DNA of 6,699 bases. Source: Collinsella sp. Lineage in GTDB: Bacteria; Actinomycetota; Coriobacteriia; Coriobacteriales; Coriobacteriaceae. The position numbers were made by a program, and so were the translations under genes. This document shows positions 1 through 6,123 of this stretch, piece by piece. The stretch covers positions 1-6,699 of the forward strand of contig DXML01000014.1 of assembly GCA_019414205.1 (NCBI GenBank). Direction: 5' to 3'. Numbering within the stretch: position 1 is the first letter of the stretch; each line of letters starts with the position of its first letter. The notes under the pieces are model-generated. The model was not told the origin of the DNA. It saw only the letters and a list, made by a program, of their open reading frames with translations, and ran no database searches.

Positions 1-4
1 TGCA

Positions 5-34
5 ATTAGTAAAGATGACTGGGCATGATGTCAA
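5..34 (-). promoter_or_regulatory. possible promoter reading out of the left edge
   Basis: On the minus strand a perfect TTGACA -35 box (29-34) is followed after 18 bases by ACTAAT (5-10), a weak -10 box; a 17-base spacing gives TACTAA instead. It lies just beyond the ftsH terminator, where a new leftward transcription unit would start. The gene it would serve is outside the window. The -35 match is good and the -10 match poor, so this is only a candidate. Confidence 0.3.
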
Positions 35-57
35 TTCTGGTCTAACAGAGCCAAAGG

Positions 58-91
58 AAAAGCCTCCACAGGTTTCCCCGCGGAGGCTTTT
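58..91 (-). terminator. rho-independent terminator of hpt-ftsH
   Basis: A perfect 10-bp inverted repeat (AAAAGCCTCC at 58-67 and its complement at 82-91) surrounds a 14-base loop, 10 bases beyond the ftsH stop codon. In the minus-strand transcript the stem ends in four U residues followed by a pyrimidine-rich stretch, the usual form of an intrinsic terminator. The adenines on the other side also give a U-run on the plus strand, but no plus-strand gene ends here. Confidence 0.85.
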
Positions 92-101
92 GTTACAAGA
101 A

Positions 102-2237
102 CTATTTGTCGGTGTCGGTGTCGGCATCGACGACGGCATGGTCATCGTCAGCATCATCGGATGCGGCTTCGGCATCCTCCTGCATGGCCGCCTGCGCAAA
201 GGCCGCGGCATCAGCCGCCAGCTCCTCCTCGCTCATGCGAGGCGCGCGCTTCTTGGTCGGCATGCCGGCCGCCTTGGCATTGCGCTCCTCCTTGGCCGCC
301 AGGATATCGCCCTCGCGCTCAAGGTAGGCATTCCACTCGTTGTCGAGCAGGGCGTTCACGGCGTCGCCCTCGACGGTCTCGCGCTCAAGCAGCACCTTCG
401 CCATCAGATCGAGCTGATCGCGACGGGCGTCCAGGATCTCGACCGCACGACGATGGGCCTCACGCATAATGCGCTGAACCTCGATATCGATGCGGCGCGC
501 CGTCTCCTCGGAGTAATCCTGGTGATCAGCGTAATCGCGACCAAGGAACACCTGATGTTGCGCCTCGCCAAACACTTGCGTGCCCAGCTCCTCGCTCATG
601 CCCAGGCGCGTGACCATCTCGCGCGCCATCTTGGTTGCGCGCTCCAGATCGTTGCTCGCGCCCGACGTAATATCATCGCACATGAGCTCCTCGGCAACGC
701 GACCGCCCAAGAACACGGCGAGCTCGTCGAGCATCTCGTTCTTGGTCTTGAGGAAGTGGTCCTCCTGCGGAAGCTGCAGTGTGTAGCCCAGCGCCTGGCC
801 GCGGCTGACGATCGAGATCTTGTGGACCGGATCGGAGTGCTCCAGGATGTGGCCCACCAGGGCGTGACCGCTCTCGTGGTAGGCAATCGTGGTGCGCTCG
901 GCCTCGGTCATCACGCGACCCTTGCGCTGCGGTCCGGCAATCACGCGCTCCATCGATTCCTCGACCTCGTCCATCGAGATCACGGAACGATGACGGCGAG
1001 CGGCCAGCAGCGCAAACTCGTTGAGCAGGTTCGCTAAATCGGCACCAGTAAAGCCAACAGTCATCTGGGCGAGCTTCTCAAACTTAACGTCCTCGTCCAT
1101 CGGCTTGTTCTCGGCATGCACGCGCAAAATCTGCTCGCGGCCCTTCACGTCCGGACGGTCGACCGTAACCTGACGGTCAAAACGGCCGGGACGCAGCAGC
1201 GCCGGATCCAGAATGTCGGGGCGGTTGGTGGCGGCGATCAGGATGACCGACTCGCTCTCCTCAAAACCGTCCATCTCGACCAGCAGCTGGTTGAGCGTCT
1301 GCTCGCGCTCGTCGTGGCCGCCGCCCAAGCCGGCTCCGCGCTGACGTCCCACGGCATCGATCTCATCGATGAAGATGATCGACGGGGCCTGGGACTTGGC
1401 CTCCTTAAAGAGGTCACGCACACGGCTGGCGCCGACGCCCACGAACATCTCCACAAAGTCAGAGCCCGAGATGCTAAAGAACGGCACGCCCGCCTCGCCG
1501 GCAACGGCCTTGGCCAGCAGCGTTTTACCGGTGCCCGGAGGGCCAACCAGCAACACGCCACGCGGGATCTTGGCGCCCAGCTTGCGATAGCGATCCGGAT
1601 CGCTCAAAAAGTCACGGATCTCCTCGAGCTCCTCGACTGCCTCGTCCACGCCGGCAACGTCCTCGAACTTGACCTTGGGACGCGTAGCCTCGTTGGTCTT
1701 GGCGTTGGTCTTGCCAAACTGCATGTTCCTATTATTGGCGCCCATCATCTGTCGCATAAAGTAGAACATAATGGCGATCAGGGCAATCGTCGGCAGCACG
1801 CTCATCGCCAAGTCGCCCCAAAAATCGGGGTCATTGGTGTTGACGATATACTTGGTGTCGGGATGCTCCGCCATGAGCTCGGCAAGCGAATCGGAGCCGA
1901 CATAGGTCGAGGAAAAGCTCTTGAGCTCGCTCGTATCGCCCTTGTCCTTTTTCGTCTTCCAGTAATGACCCGTCACGCTTCCGTCTTGAACCGTATAGGT
2001 CAGATCTTCGACGCGATCCTGCTTGATGGCGCTGACCATCTCGCTCGTCGCGAGCTTAACGGTATTGCTGGAGTTGGCAAAGCCGGAACCCATATTAAAG
2101 AAGGCATAGCCCAGAAGCGCGCAAGCCAAAAGAAAATACAGCCAGCCCGTACGCGTGGGCTTCTTGCCTCCGGGCATCCCCGGGATCTTTGGGTCCCGGG
2201 GAGTCTGGGAATTGTTGTCGTTACGGTCGTCGGGCAT
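102..2237 (-). CDS. ftsH: ATP-dependent zinc metalloprotease FtsH
   Basis: This is a 711-residue membrane-anchored AAA+ protease, which in this family forms a hexamer that degrades misfolded membrane proteins and short-lived regulators. A membrane helix lies at about 32-49, an extracytoplasmic domain at about 50-143, and a second helix at about 144-162. The ATPase domain has Walker A GPPGTGKT (232-239), the pore loop FVGV (265-268), Walker B IIFIDEID (287-294) and a second region of homology ending GRFDR (351-355). The zinc site is HESGH (454-458), and Asp530 in SNDLERAT is the expected third ligand. All key residues are present. The C-terminal 43 residues form an Ala/Asp/Glu-rich tail, which makes the protein longer than many homologues of about 610-650 residues. 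The ATG is one base after the hpt stop, so the two are co-translated. Long open frames on the opposite strand are shadows. Confidence 0.98.
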   Translation of the reverse strand: MPDDRNDNNSQTPRDPKIPGMPGGKKPTRTGWLYFLLACALLGYAFFNMGSGFANSSNTVKLATSEMVSAIKQDRVEDLTYTVQDGSVTGHYWKTKKDKGDTSELKSFSSTYVGSDSLAELMAEHPDTKYIVNTNDPDFWGDLAMSVLPTIALIAIMFYFMRQMMGANNRNMQFGKTNAKTNEATRPKVKFEDVAGVDEAVEELEEIRDFLSDPDRYRKLGAKIPRGVLLVGPPGTGKTLLAKAVAGEAGVPFFSISGSDFVEMFVGVGASRVRDLFKEAKSQAPSIIFIDEIDAVGRQRGAGLGGGHDEREQTLNQLLVEMDGFEESESVILIAATNRPDILDPALLRPGRFDRQVTVDRPDVKGREQILRVHAENKPMDEDVKFEKLAQMTVGFTGADLANLLNEFALLAARRHRSVISMDEVEESMERVIAGPQRKGRVMTEAERTTIAYHESGHALVGHILEHSDPVHKISIVSRGQALGYTLQLPQEDHFLKTKNEMLDELAVFLGGRVAEELMCDDITSGASNDLERATKMAREMVTRLGMSEELGTQVFGEAQHQVFLGRDYADHQDYSEETARRIDIEVQRIMREAHRRAVEILDARRDQLDLMAKVLLERETVEGDAVNALLDNEWNAYLEREGDILAAKEERNAKAAGMPTKKRAPRMSEEELAADAAAFAQAAMQEDAEAASDDADDDHAVVDADTDTDK

Positions 2238-2254
2238 CTTACGAATAAACCTCC
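2238..2254 (-). promoter_or_regulatory. ftsH ribosome-binding site inside the end of hpt
   Basis: On the minus strand GGAGG (2250-2254) lies 12 bases before the ftsH ATG, longer than the usual 5-9. It is encoded within the last five hpt codons (Pro-Glu-Val-Tyr-Ser), and the hpt stop TAA is separated from the ATG by one G. The arrangement suggests that ribosomes ending hpt reinitiate on ftsH. The site explains the chosen ftsH start. Confidence 0.6.
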
Positions 2255-2787
2255 GGTTTCAAAATGCCCAGATACGGAAGGTTGCGATAGCGCTCGGCAT
2301 AGTCGAGGCCGTAGCCCACCACAAAGGCATCGGGGCAATGGGTTCCAACATACTTGGGCGTGATGGCCGAGACGCGGTCCTCAACGTCCTTCCACAGGAA
2401 GGCGGCGACCTCCAGAGAAGCGGGCTTGCGGCTCTCGAGGTTCTTCATCAGATACTTGAGGGTCAGGCCCGAGTCCAGAATGTCCTCGACGATCAGCACG
2501 TCGCGACCGCGGATGTCGATATCCAGGTCTTTAATGATACGCACGATGCCCGAGGACTTCACACCGTCGCCGTAGCTCGAAACAGCCATGAAATCGATGT
2601 TGGTCGGCAGCTCGATCTTACGCATCAGGTCGCCCATAAAGACCACGGCGCCGCGCAGGACCGCAATCAGCACCAGATCCTTACCCGCGTAGTCGCGCGT
2701 AATCTCCTCGCCCAGGCGAGAGACGATACCGTCGATATCCTCCTGCGTGAACAGAACCTTCTCGATATCCGGATGTTGAGAAGCCAT
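2239..2787 (-). CDS. hpt: hypoxanthine phosphoribosyltransferase
   Basis: The 182-residue product is a purine salvage enzyme that joins hypoxanthine (often also guanine) to PRPP to give IMP or GMP in the cytoplasm. The length is typical for a bacterial HPRT. It shows the LRGA loop (44-47), the flexible-loop SSYG (70-73) and the PRPP-binding motif VLIVEDILDSGLTL (97-110), with the acidic pair Glu101-Asp102 and the presumed catalytic base Asp105. The C-terminal FVVGYGLDYAERYRNLPYLG (155-174) is the purine-binding segment of the family. The start is supported by AAAGGG about five bases upstream. It is followed almost without gap by ftsH and preceded by tilS, a conserved order; in Bacillus the TilS and HprT proteins are reported to interact. 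A candidate promoter lies about 57 bases upstream of the ATG. Confidence 0.97.
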   Translation of the reverse strand: MASQHPDIEKVLFTQEDIDGIVSRLGEEITRDYAGKDLVLIAVLRGAVVFMGDLMRKIELPTNIDFMAVSSYGDGVKSSGIVRIIKDLDIDIRGRDVLIVEDILDSGLTLKYLMKNLESRKPASLEVAAFLWKDVEDRVSAITPKYVGTHCPDAFVVGYGLDYAERYRNLPYLGILKPEVYS

Positions 2788-2843
2788 GACAACCCTTTCT
2801 TGTGCTTATCGCCCACACACCGCCGTATGGACGCGAACTACAC

Positions 2844-2852
2844 ATTCTAGCA
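2844..2852 (-). promoter_or_regulatory. candidate extended -10 promoter of hpt-ftsH
   Basis: On the minus strand TGCTAGAAT combines a TAGAAT -10 box (5 of 6 matches to TATAAT, at 2844-2849) with the TG dinucleotide of an extended -10 element. No good -35 box lies 16-18 bases upstream; that position is occupied by the palindrome at 2861-2872. Initiation would fall near 2837, leaving a leader of about 50 bases before hpt. It would let hpt-ftsH be transcribed separately from tilS. Confidence 0.45.
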
Positions 2853-2883
2853 GCGCACGGGGTAAATTTACCAGCCCGTGCGC
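2853..2883. repeat. hairpin with a central perfect palindrome between tilS and hpt
   Basis: Outer arms GCGCACGG (2853-2860) and CCGTGCGC (2876-2883) pair perfectly. Between them lies the 12-bp perfect palindrome GGTAAATTTACC (2861-2872) and a three-base bulge. As RNA it would form a stable bulged stem-loop; as DNA the palindrome is a plausible operator half-site pair, because it covers the -35 position of the candidate hpt promoter. There is no U-tract on either side, so it does not look like an intrinsic terminator. Its function is unknown. Confidence 0.6.
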
Positions 2884-2915
2884 CATCAGCGCGGGAATAC
2901 CGTCAACGTCGCACA

Positions 2916-2940
2916 GAATAGCAGGCGTGGGACGCTATTC
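2916..2940 (-). repeat. stem-loop across the tilS stop codon
   Basis: GAATAGC (2916-2922) and GCTATTC (2934-2940) are a perfect 7-bp inverted repeat with an 11-base loop. In the tilS message the 5' arm contains the UAG stop. No U-run follows, so it is unlikely to be a terminator. It could protect the 3' end or be a processing site, or may simply be chance. Confidence 0.35.
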
Positions 2941-4476
2941 CGCATCGACCACGCGGAGCAGATATGCCACGCGCGTTGCGGCCGTGCACTTAAAACGCTC
3001 GTCCGCGCGAACTCCGGCGACCCACACCACGGCACCCCCCGGCGCCGTCCTCACCATGGGCACGCCGGCGCGCTCGGAAACGGGAATGCGAGCCTCGTTT
3101 AACAGGTCTGACACTTTCTTGCTTCGGCCGTTCATCCCCAACGGGCACATCACGTCTCCCGGCACAGGGCTATCCACCCACAGGCGCGCCGATCGTGCCT
3201 CGGTGGGGATCTCCCCGCGCGAGCCGGCTAACATCCGCTCGCCATCGCGGTCGGCAAACCCCAGGGCCGCCGCATCCACCAAGGCCGCAACCTTTCCGGC
3301 AGCAGCAAGCTCGCGGGCACGGTGCACGATATCGCACCCCGGCTCCACAGCCATCGGCTCCGCTGTCAGCATATGCCCCGCCCCCAGCGGCAGACAACCG
3401 GGAACGGAGATCCAATCGGCCACTAAACCCTCGCGCGCCGCCGGGGCCTTGAACGCCAGCATGCCAAACTCCACACGGGCATCAATTCCCGCAGGAAGCG
3501 TAACCGAGCCCGAGCCCGCAGCGACGCAGGCGAGCACGCGCTCCACGTGCCGCATCTCCGGTCGCGCGTCGGGATCGATGCGCTTAATCGCCAACCGCAC
3601 GATACGCCGTGCAATCACAACCTCAGCGGCGGCAAGACGGCGCGCATCGAGCACCAGTGCGCCCGCCGCTTCCTTGCGCAGGCAGCTTCGAAACGCCTGT
3701 GCCGAAAGCTGGGAAAGAAAGGCGTCTTCGTCGCCCAGAATTTCGCAAGCGGCGCCAATCGTCTTACAGACGCTCGCGTTGCGCCGTGCCACCACCGGCA
3801 TCACCCGATGGCGTACATAGTTGCGCAGGTACGAAACGTCCTCGTTGCTTTCATCTTCCCGCCATGGCTGACCGTGCACCTGCAGATAGCTCACGAGCTC
3901 ATCGTGCGTGAGGTCGAGCAAGGGGCGAACCACAATGTTCCGACGGCGCGGAATGCTCGATAGACCCGCGGGACCCGACCCTTTAATGGCATTCATCAAA
4001 AATGTTTCCGCGCGGTCCGACGAAGTATGCGCGGTACAGATACGAGCCGCCGTCCGCGGTGCGCCCGATTCAGCACAAAGTTCGCGAACATATCTCCGTG
4101 CCGCGGCATAGCGCACCTCGCGAGCCGCAGCCTCGATATTGCCCGATTCGTCATCAAAATAGGCATGCTCAACACACAGCGGCAAGCCGTATTGCGCGCA
4201 CAGGTCACGTACAAAGGCCTCGTCGCCATCGGATGCCTCCCCGCGCAGATGATGGTTTACATGCAGCACGTGCAATCGCTCGCGCGCAATGGGAGCGACG
4301 CCGCGCCCGTCCTGGATATCCAGCTTTGATGTGCAAGCCATAAGGAGCAGCGCCGTCGAGTCCGCACCGCCTGATACCATGAGCACTACGGGGGCAGCGG
4401 CCCGCCGCGTTGCCAGGGCGCTCTTATCCGTCCTCGGCGCGGCATGATGTCCATAGTGCTGAGATACCGTTGGCAT
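2935..4476 (-). CDS. tilS: tRNA(Ile)-lysidine synthetase TilS
   Basis: The enzyme uses ATP to attach lysine to cytidine 34 of tRNA-Ile(CAU), changing decoding from AUG to AUA; it is normally essential. The 513-residue product has the N-type ATP pyrophosphatase P-loop SGGADS (35-40), HVNHHLRG (72-79), the segment AHTSSDRAETFL (149-160), and GSGPAGLSSIPRRR (166-179) followed by WREDESN (205-211), all in family order. A C-terminal substrate-binding domain spans about 435-508, with PGDVMCPLGMNG (439-450), KKVSDLL (453-459) and WVAGVRADERF (485-495). In segment 149-160, Ser153 stands where many homologues have Asp. The start is supported by GGAGG (4483-4487) six bases upstream. It is divergent from the broken hydrolase gene and probably begins the tilS-hpt-ftsH unit. 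It is longer than many TilS proteins because of Ala/Arg-rich linkers, with no sign of a frameshift. Confidence 0.96.
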   Translation of the reverse strand: MPTVSQHYGHHAAPRTDKSALATRRAAAPVVLMVSGGADSTALLLMACTSKLDIQDGRGVAPIARERLHVLHVNHHLRGEASDGDEAFVRDLCAQYGLPLCVEHAYFDDESGNIEAAAREVRYAAARRYVRELCAESGAPRTAARICTAHTSSDRAETFLMNAIKGSGPAGLSSIPRRRNIVVRPLLDLTHDELVSYLQVHGQPWREDESNEDVSYLRNYVRHRVMPVVARRNASVCKTIGAACEILGDEDAFLSQLSAQAFRSCLRKEAAGALVLDARRLAAAEVVIARRIVRLAIKRIDPDARPEMRHVERVLACVAAGSGSVTLPAGIDARVEFGMLAFKAPAAREGLVADWISVPGCLPLGAGHMLTAEPMAVEPGCDIVHRARELAAAGKVAALVDAAALGFADRDGERMLAGSRGEIPTEARSARLWVDSPVPGDVMCPLGMNGRSKKVSDLLNEARIPVSERAGVPMVRTAPGGAVVWVAGVRADERFKCTAATRVAYLLRVVDAE

Positions 4477-4504
4477 TCGCTTCCTCCTCTATTCGTCCGC
4501 ACTC

Positions 4505-4510
4505 ATTGTA
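4505..4510 (-). promoter_or_regulatory. possible -10 box of tilS
   Basis: TACAAT on the minus strand matches the -10 consensus at five of six positions and lies in the 48-base gap between tilS and the divergent hydrolase. Initiation would be near 4498, leaving about 22 bases before the ATG, which includes the strong GGAGG site. No clear -35 box is visible; it would fall inside the start of the hydrolase gene. Confidence 0.35.
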
Positions 4511-4524
4511 TCCTTTGGAATCTT

Positions 4525-5334
4525 ATGTCTCGCCTGCACCTTCATATCCTCGGCAGCGGCTCAAAAGGCAACTGCGCACTCGTCGAGGGGCCTCAGGGGC
4601 TCATCATGATCGACAACGGCCTGTCCCGCCGCGAGACACTTAAACGCATGGCGGAGCTTGGCCTCTCGGCAGACGACGTCGCCTCTCTTGTAATCACCCA
4701 TGAGCATGGTGACCATATCAAGGGGCTCGATGTATGGTGCAAGCACTGGCATGGTCCCCTCTTTGCCAGCAGGGACACCCTTTCATGCAAAGAAAACCTC
4801 GCGCACCTGCCCGTAGAGGAATTTGACCCCGGCGACACGCTCCCCATTGCCGGCATCCACGTGCAAACCTACTCAACATCGCACGATGTCATCAATCCTG
4901 TCGGCTATCGATTTAATGCTCTCGATGATTCCATTGGGTTTGCCACCGACACCGGAGAGTTATCGAGCAAGGCCATAGGCATCCTCAAAGACTGTCGAGT
5001 TCTCGCGCTCGAAAGTAACCACGATGTAACTATGTTGCGCGAAGGAGCGTACCCCCGCTTTCTTCAGGAGCGCATCCTGTCCACAAAGGGGCACCTCTCC
5101 AATGGCCAAGCCGCCTAAGCCGCGCGCGAACTCGTTACCGATCGCACCGAACAGCTCATCGCCATGCATATCAGCCAGGACAATAATCGTCCAAGCCTTA
5201 CCGTCAAAAGCTATGCCAACGCGCTTGATGCAAGTCTCGATGATGAACTCGGCAGTTCTGCCACCCGTCTTCAAGGGCCACGGAAGCTCTCGATACGCCC
5301 TGCAAGTCAGTATCAACCGACAACTATTCAATAG
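4525..5334 (+). pseudogene. YycJ/WalJ-type MBL-fold hydrolase interrupted by a stop codon
   Basis: The product belongs to the metallo-beta-lactamase-fold exonuclease-like family of YycJ (WalJ). The start MSRLHLHILGSGSKGN is the usual N-terminus. The metal motif THEHGDH gives His59, His61, Asp63 and His64; His120 (TSHD), Asp142 (ATDTGE) and the ESNHDV (163-168) and KGHLSN (188-193) motifs follow. Codon 198 is TAA (5116-5118). The same frame then runs on for 71 sense codons to TAG at 5332, including AMHISQDNNRP with His215, a conserved C-terminal motif in this family. Reading through gives 269 positions, close to the roughly 264 of intact relatives, so one substitution (perhaps GAA to TAA) explains the break. 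The 197-residue truncated product would lack the last motif and is probably inactive. An ATG at 4444, in frame, lies inside tilS and is an unlikely start. A terminator follows. Confidence 0.85.
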
Positions 5335-5350
5335 CCCCTCAAGATAACAA

Positions 5351-5382
5351 AAGGGGGCTGGGAATCACTTCCCAGCCCCCTT
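5351..5382. terminator. bidirectional terminator between the hydrolase and hsp20
   Basis: A perfect 14-bp stem (5351-5364 with 5369-5382) has a four-base loop. On the minus strand the stem is followed by UUUUGUU, making it a strong terminator for hsp20, whose stop is 32 bases upstream. On the plus strand it lies 16 bases after the final hydrolase stop but has only two U residues, so termination there is likely weaker. Confidence 0.9.
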
Positions 5383-5414
5383 AACTCATACTCTCGATTG
5401 AAGCAGAGCCATCG

Positions 5415-5846
5415 TTAGTCGATGGAGATCTTCGTGACGTTCTTCTTCTCGACGATCTTAGGAACCGTAACGGTGAGGATGCCGTCAGCATACTTTGCAG
5501 AGAGGCCCTCGCTCGAAGCGTCCTTCAGATATACGCCACGCGTCGCGCTGTACGAGCTAAACTCCTTCTGGAGGAAGTTCTTACCCTCGTTTTCGGCGCT
5601 CTCCTCGACGTTCACGCTGATGGACAGGCGACCCTCATTGAGCTCAACGTCGATGTCATCCTTGGCGACACCGGTCAGATACGCCTTGACCTCGTAGCCA
5701 TCGCCCTTGTCCTCAACGTCAACGGGGAACGCCTTGGAGGCAATCGAGTTGTTTGCAAGGTCGGTCATATCATCAAACAGATCGAACAGCGAGCTAGCAG
5801 AAGGACGAACGCCAAAAACCGAACGATAAGGAACCATGCTTGCCAT
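5415..5846 (-). CDS. hsp20: Hsp20/alpha-crystallin small heat-shock protein
   Basis: Small heat-shock proteins form oligomers that hold unfolding proteins in a refoldable state without ATP, in the cytoplasm. The 143-residue product has a short N-terminal arm with SLFDLFDDM (19-27), an alpha-crystallin domain at about 39-130 starting FPVDVEDKGDGYEVKAYL and containing ADGILTVTVPK (120-130), and a C-terminal Ile140-x-Ile142 motif of the type that links dimers. The length is typical. An in-frame ATG at 5879 would add 11 residues, but the start at 5846 is preferred because AAGGAG (5855-5860) lies eight bases upstream and the MVPYR-like beginning fits. A further ATG at 5837 is also possible. It is transcribed alone, ending at a strong terminator. 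Regulation is discussed with the leader hairpin; no clear CIRCE or HAIR heat-shock operator was found. Confidence 0.95.
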   Translation of the reverse strand: MASMVPYRSVFGVRPSASSLFDLFDDMTDLANNSIASKAFPVDVEDKGDGYEVKAYLTGVAKDDIDVELNEGRLSISVNVEESAENEGKNFLQKEFSSYSATRGVYLKDASSEGLSAKYADGILTVTVPKIVEKKNVTKISID

Positions 5847-5852
5847 GTTTAC

Positions 5853-5870
5853 CACTCCTTTTAAGGACTG
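5853..5870 (-). promoter_or_regulatory. hairpin sequestering the hsp20 ribosome-binding site
   Basis: In the hsp20 leader RNA, UCCU (5864-5867) can pair with AGGA (5856-5859) of the Shine-Dalgarno across a UAAA loop. Beyond a G-G mismatch the stem gains two more pairs (C-G and A-U). A short, imperfect stem with a G-G opposition at the ribosome-binding site resembles ROSE-type RNA thermometers known from other small heat-shock genes. The four-pair core is short and could be chance. Confidence 0.35.
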
Positions 5871-6082
5871 CCGAGCCATCTTCTAGGTGACTGGGACTTC
5901 TTTTGACGCTCTTATATATGCCCACCCAGTGCCCATATATACATCGACTATAAAGTTTTTTGAGTCCAATACTATAAGCATATCTAAGTGTGTATGACTC
6001 AGGTTTTAGTAAGGTTAAGGTTCTTTGAACCAGAGCTTAAATAACAAGTATGTTCGCAGCTACAAATAACAAGGGGCTTACA
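5871..6082. other. AT-rich divergent regulatory region
   Basis: This stretch between hsp20 and the rightward membrane-protein gene has no convincing protein gene. It holds TATATATG/CATATATA inverted arms (5913-5920, 5934-5941), a direct repeat ACTATAA (5947-5953, 5971-5977), TGAGTC/GACTCA inverted arms 29 bases apart (5961-5966, 5996-6001), and the palindrome GGTTC-TTT-GAACC (6019-6031). ACTGGG (5890-5895) and CCCAGT (5925-5930) could pair in an hsp20 leader. Several TATAGT-like boxes occur on the minus strand, but none has a well-placed -35, so the hsp20 promoter cannot be fixed by eye. Confidence 0.5.
6025..6054 (+). promoter_or_regulatory. possible promoter of the leader ORF and membrane-protein gene
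   Basis: TTGAAC (6025-6030) and TATGTT (6049-6054), 18 bases apart, each match the consensus boxes at four of six positions. The -35 lies within the palindrome at 6019-6031. Initiation near 6061 would leave about 22 bases before the leader ORF. This is the best candidate in the region but weak. Confidence 0.3.
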
Positions 6083-6115
6083 ATGAGCGCGTACACGTTG
6101 TTGGTAACGAGCTAA
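6083..6115 (+). CDS. possible 10-codon leader peptide
   Basis: An ATG at 6083 opens a frame for MSAYTLLVTS ending in TAA at 6113. It has a good ribosome-binding site, AAGGGG (6071-6076), six bases upstream, at least as good as that of the following gene. The stop overlaps the start of TAAAGGG, the Shine-Dalgarno of the membrane-protein gene, whose ATG is eight bases further on. This suggests translational coupling or a regulatory leader. No run of a single amino acid hints at classical attenuation. It is too short to judge by composition, so it is a candidate only. Confidence 0.35.
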   Translation: MSAYTLLVTS

Positions 6116-6123
6116 AGGGCATC

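Noticed and set aside
15..1037. Long plus-strand open frame opposite ftsH (340 codons)
   Set aside because: It is antisense to a clear FtsH with all catalytic motifs. The open frame follows from the GC-rich third positions of ftsH, and the translation is low-complexity Leu/Arg/His with no domain.
1116..2363. Long plus-strand open frame opposite ftsH and hpt (415 codons)
   Set aside because: It runs across the hpt-ftsH junction on the opposite strand, has no ribosome-binding site of note or recognisable motif, and is explained as a shadow.
2786..3820. Long plus-strand open frame opposite tilS (344 codons)
   Set aside because: Its Ser/Arg/Ala/Thr-rich translation has no domain, while tilS on the other strand has full family motifs.
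4444..4524. Upstream in-frame extension of the MBL hydrolase
   Set aside because: The extra 27 residues overlap the tilS start, have no family similarity, and the ATG at 4525 gives the typical N-terminus.
4960..5331. Minus-strand open frame of 123 codons opposite the broken hydrolase end
   Set aside because: The plus frame carries conserved family motifs on both sides of the TAA, while the minus frame has no recognisable domain or good ribosome-binding site.
5409..5425. CCATCG/CGATGG hairpin across the hsp20 stop codon
   Set aside because: The stem is only 6 bp with a 5-base loop, and a far stronger terminator follows within 35 bases.
5961..6001. TGAGTC and GACTCA arms as a HAIR-type heat-shock operator
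   Set aside because: The HspR-type element needs CTTGAGT and ACTCAAG about 7 bases apart; here the arms are 29 bases apart and do not match fully.
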